A DNA stretch of 14,853 nucleotides from Candidatus Omnitrophota bacterium. Lineage in GTDB: Bacteria > Omnitrophota > Gorgyraeia > Gygaellales > Profunditerraquicolaceae. Position 1 is the first letter of the stretch. The number at the start of each line of letters is the position of its first letter. Below, piece after piece: positions 14,297 through 14,853 of the stretch. The stretch lies in contig JAFGUY010000015.1 in assembly GCA_016938245.1 (NCBI GenBank), positions 1 to 14,853 on the forward strand, read 5' to 3'. The notes beneath the pieces were generated by a model, which worked only from the letters and a program-made list of their open reading frames with translations, did not search any database and was not told where the DNA came from. The position numbers and the translations under genes are program-made.

Positions 14297-14853
14297 TTAC
14301 CATTCTTCAACTGTACGCTCAACGACCCTGCGGGCAAGATCATTAAGAGCATCAATAACTGCGCTGTCCTCTGATTCCGCCTGTGAGCCGGAAGTAAAAT
14401 AGGTTGTATCTCCGGTAAAGTTATTCTCTTGCCAAACCAGCTTATCCTCTTTGTTATCCCACAAACTTATATTGACTACAAGGTTAATGCGATATTCACT
14501 TACCTCGTCATTATCGAGGTAGCGCAGCGGATCTTTACGAAACTCTACCACCTCTCCCTTTAAGACTAAATCTGCAAGTTCTTTTTTTACCGGCTTTAAG
14601 TTGCCGTCGAATAAATACCTGTTATTTACATACCTGGTAACATCCGTTTCAATCATAGGCCGGTAAATCCTGTATCTACTGGCGGCATTAGCTTCGTTAG
14701 TAATATCTACTTTATTGATAAAAGGGGTTACGTATATAGTCCGGAATTTATCCGAAATCATTGAACGCGTAGTATAACCGCACCCGGATAAAATATTAAC
14801 TAGCAAAAACCAAACAATTATTATAAGAGGAAATAAACGGATTGTTTTTTTGT
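14297..14853 (-). CDS. lptE: LptE-like LPS-assembly lipoprotein (start beyond the window)
   Basis: The family plugs the LptD barrel and helps insert lipopolysaccharide in the outer membrane. The frame is open to the right edge of the window. Reading upstream of the TTG at 14806 gives KKTIRLFPLIIIVWFLL before VNILSGCGY, i.e. a basic n-region, hydrophobic core and lipobox LSGC, a complete lipoprotein signal peptide. So the real start lies at or beyond 14853, and the TTG at 14806 would remove the basic part. The mature part has RTIYVTPFINKVD, ADLVLKGEVVEF, EYRINLVVNISLWD and a C-terminal DLARRVVERTVEEW, the layout of LptE-type proteins from Gram-negatives outside the gammaproteobacteria. holA starts 7 nt after its stop. 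Lnt encoded in the same window would finish its lipidation. Confidence 0.8.
   Translation of the reverse strand, partial: KKTIRLFPLIIIVWFLLVNILSGCGYTTRSMISDKFRTIYVTPFINKVDITNEANAASRYRIYRPMIETDVTRYVNNRYLFDGNLKPVKKELADLVLKGEVVEFRKDPLRYLDNDEVSEYRINLVVNISLWDNKEDKLVWQENNFTGDTTYFTSGSQAESEDSAVIDALNDLARRVVERTVEEW

Noticed and set aside
14290..14355. Longer holA start at 14355
   Set aside because: The extra 22 residues fall inside the lptE coding end, and the delta-like sequence begins at MVYLFIG (14289).
1..14853. CRISPR arrays, tRNA/rRNA genes, insertion sequences, prophage genes
   Set aside because: No spaced direct repeats, cloverleaf-like sequence, transposase or terminal inverted repeats were seen; almost all sequence is explained by housekeeping genes.

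Overview
The window looks like a chromosomal stretch of a moderately AT-rich, Gram-negative bacterium. It encodes outer-membrane biogenesis parts (an LptE-like lipoprotein, apolipoprotein N-acyltransferase), a lipid II flippase and a type IV pilus-type ATPase. The gene mix (LptE-HolA next to rpsT, a MurJ-UvrC block, a PEGA-domain protein, PilT-like ATPase, PrfB, SecA with extra N-terminal sequence) resembles uncultured PVC-related lineages such as Candidatus Omnitrophota. That assignment is inference from gene style and order; no rRNA or species marker is present.

Layout, left to right. Positions 1-320 hold the first part of a secreted PIG-L/LmbE deacetylase on the minus strand, behind a near-consensus promoter. 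A divergent plus-strand gene (420-1301) encodes a cation diffusion facilitator. From 13348 down to 1243 runs a tightly packed minus-strand gene train with overlaps or gaps of at most 25 nt, apart from one frameshift: murJ, a short uvrC-like gene, a minimal MGMT-domain gene, a PEGA-domain gene broken by a frameshift at a C6 run, a membrane GT2 glycosyltransferase, a PilT-like ATPase with an altered Walker B motif, prfB with the classic programmed +1 frameshift, secA and lnt. The train ends tail-to-tail with the cation transporter, overlapping it by 59 bp. At the right end rpsT (13405-13668, plus strand) is divergent from murJ and convergent with holA; upstream of holA lies an lptE-like gene whose start lies beyond the window.

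How the genes fit together: MurJ (peptidoglycan precursor export), SecA (protein export), Lnt (lipoprotein maturation), LptE (LPS assembly) and the GT2 enzyme all serve the envelope. PrfB, S20 and HolA are core translation and replication factors, and UvrC plus the MGMT domain form a small DNA-repair pair.

There is no phage, transposon, CRISPR array, tRNA or rRNA, and no clearly new multi-gene system. The items most worth a second look are: a UvrC homologue lacking the helix-hairpin-helix domain and the iron-sulfur cysteines, translationally overlapped by a stand-alone MGMT DNA-binding domain that keeps its active cysteine; a PilT-family ATPase with the catalytic Walker B Glu replaced by Asn; the frameshifted PEGA gene; and an rpsT terminator embedded in the coding end of holA.
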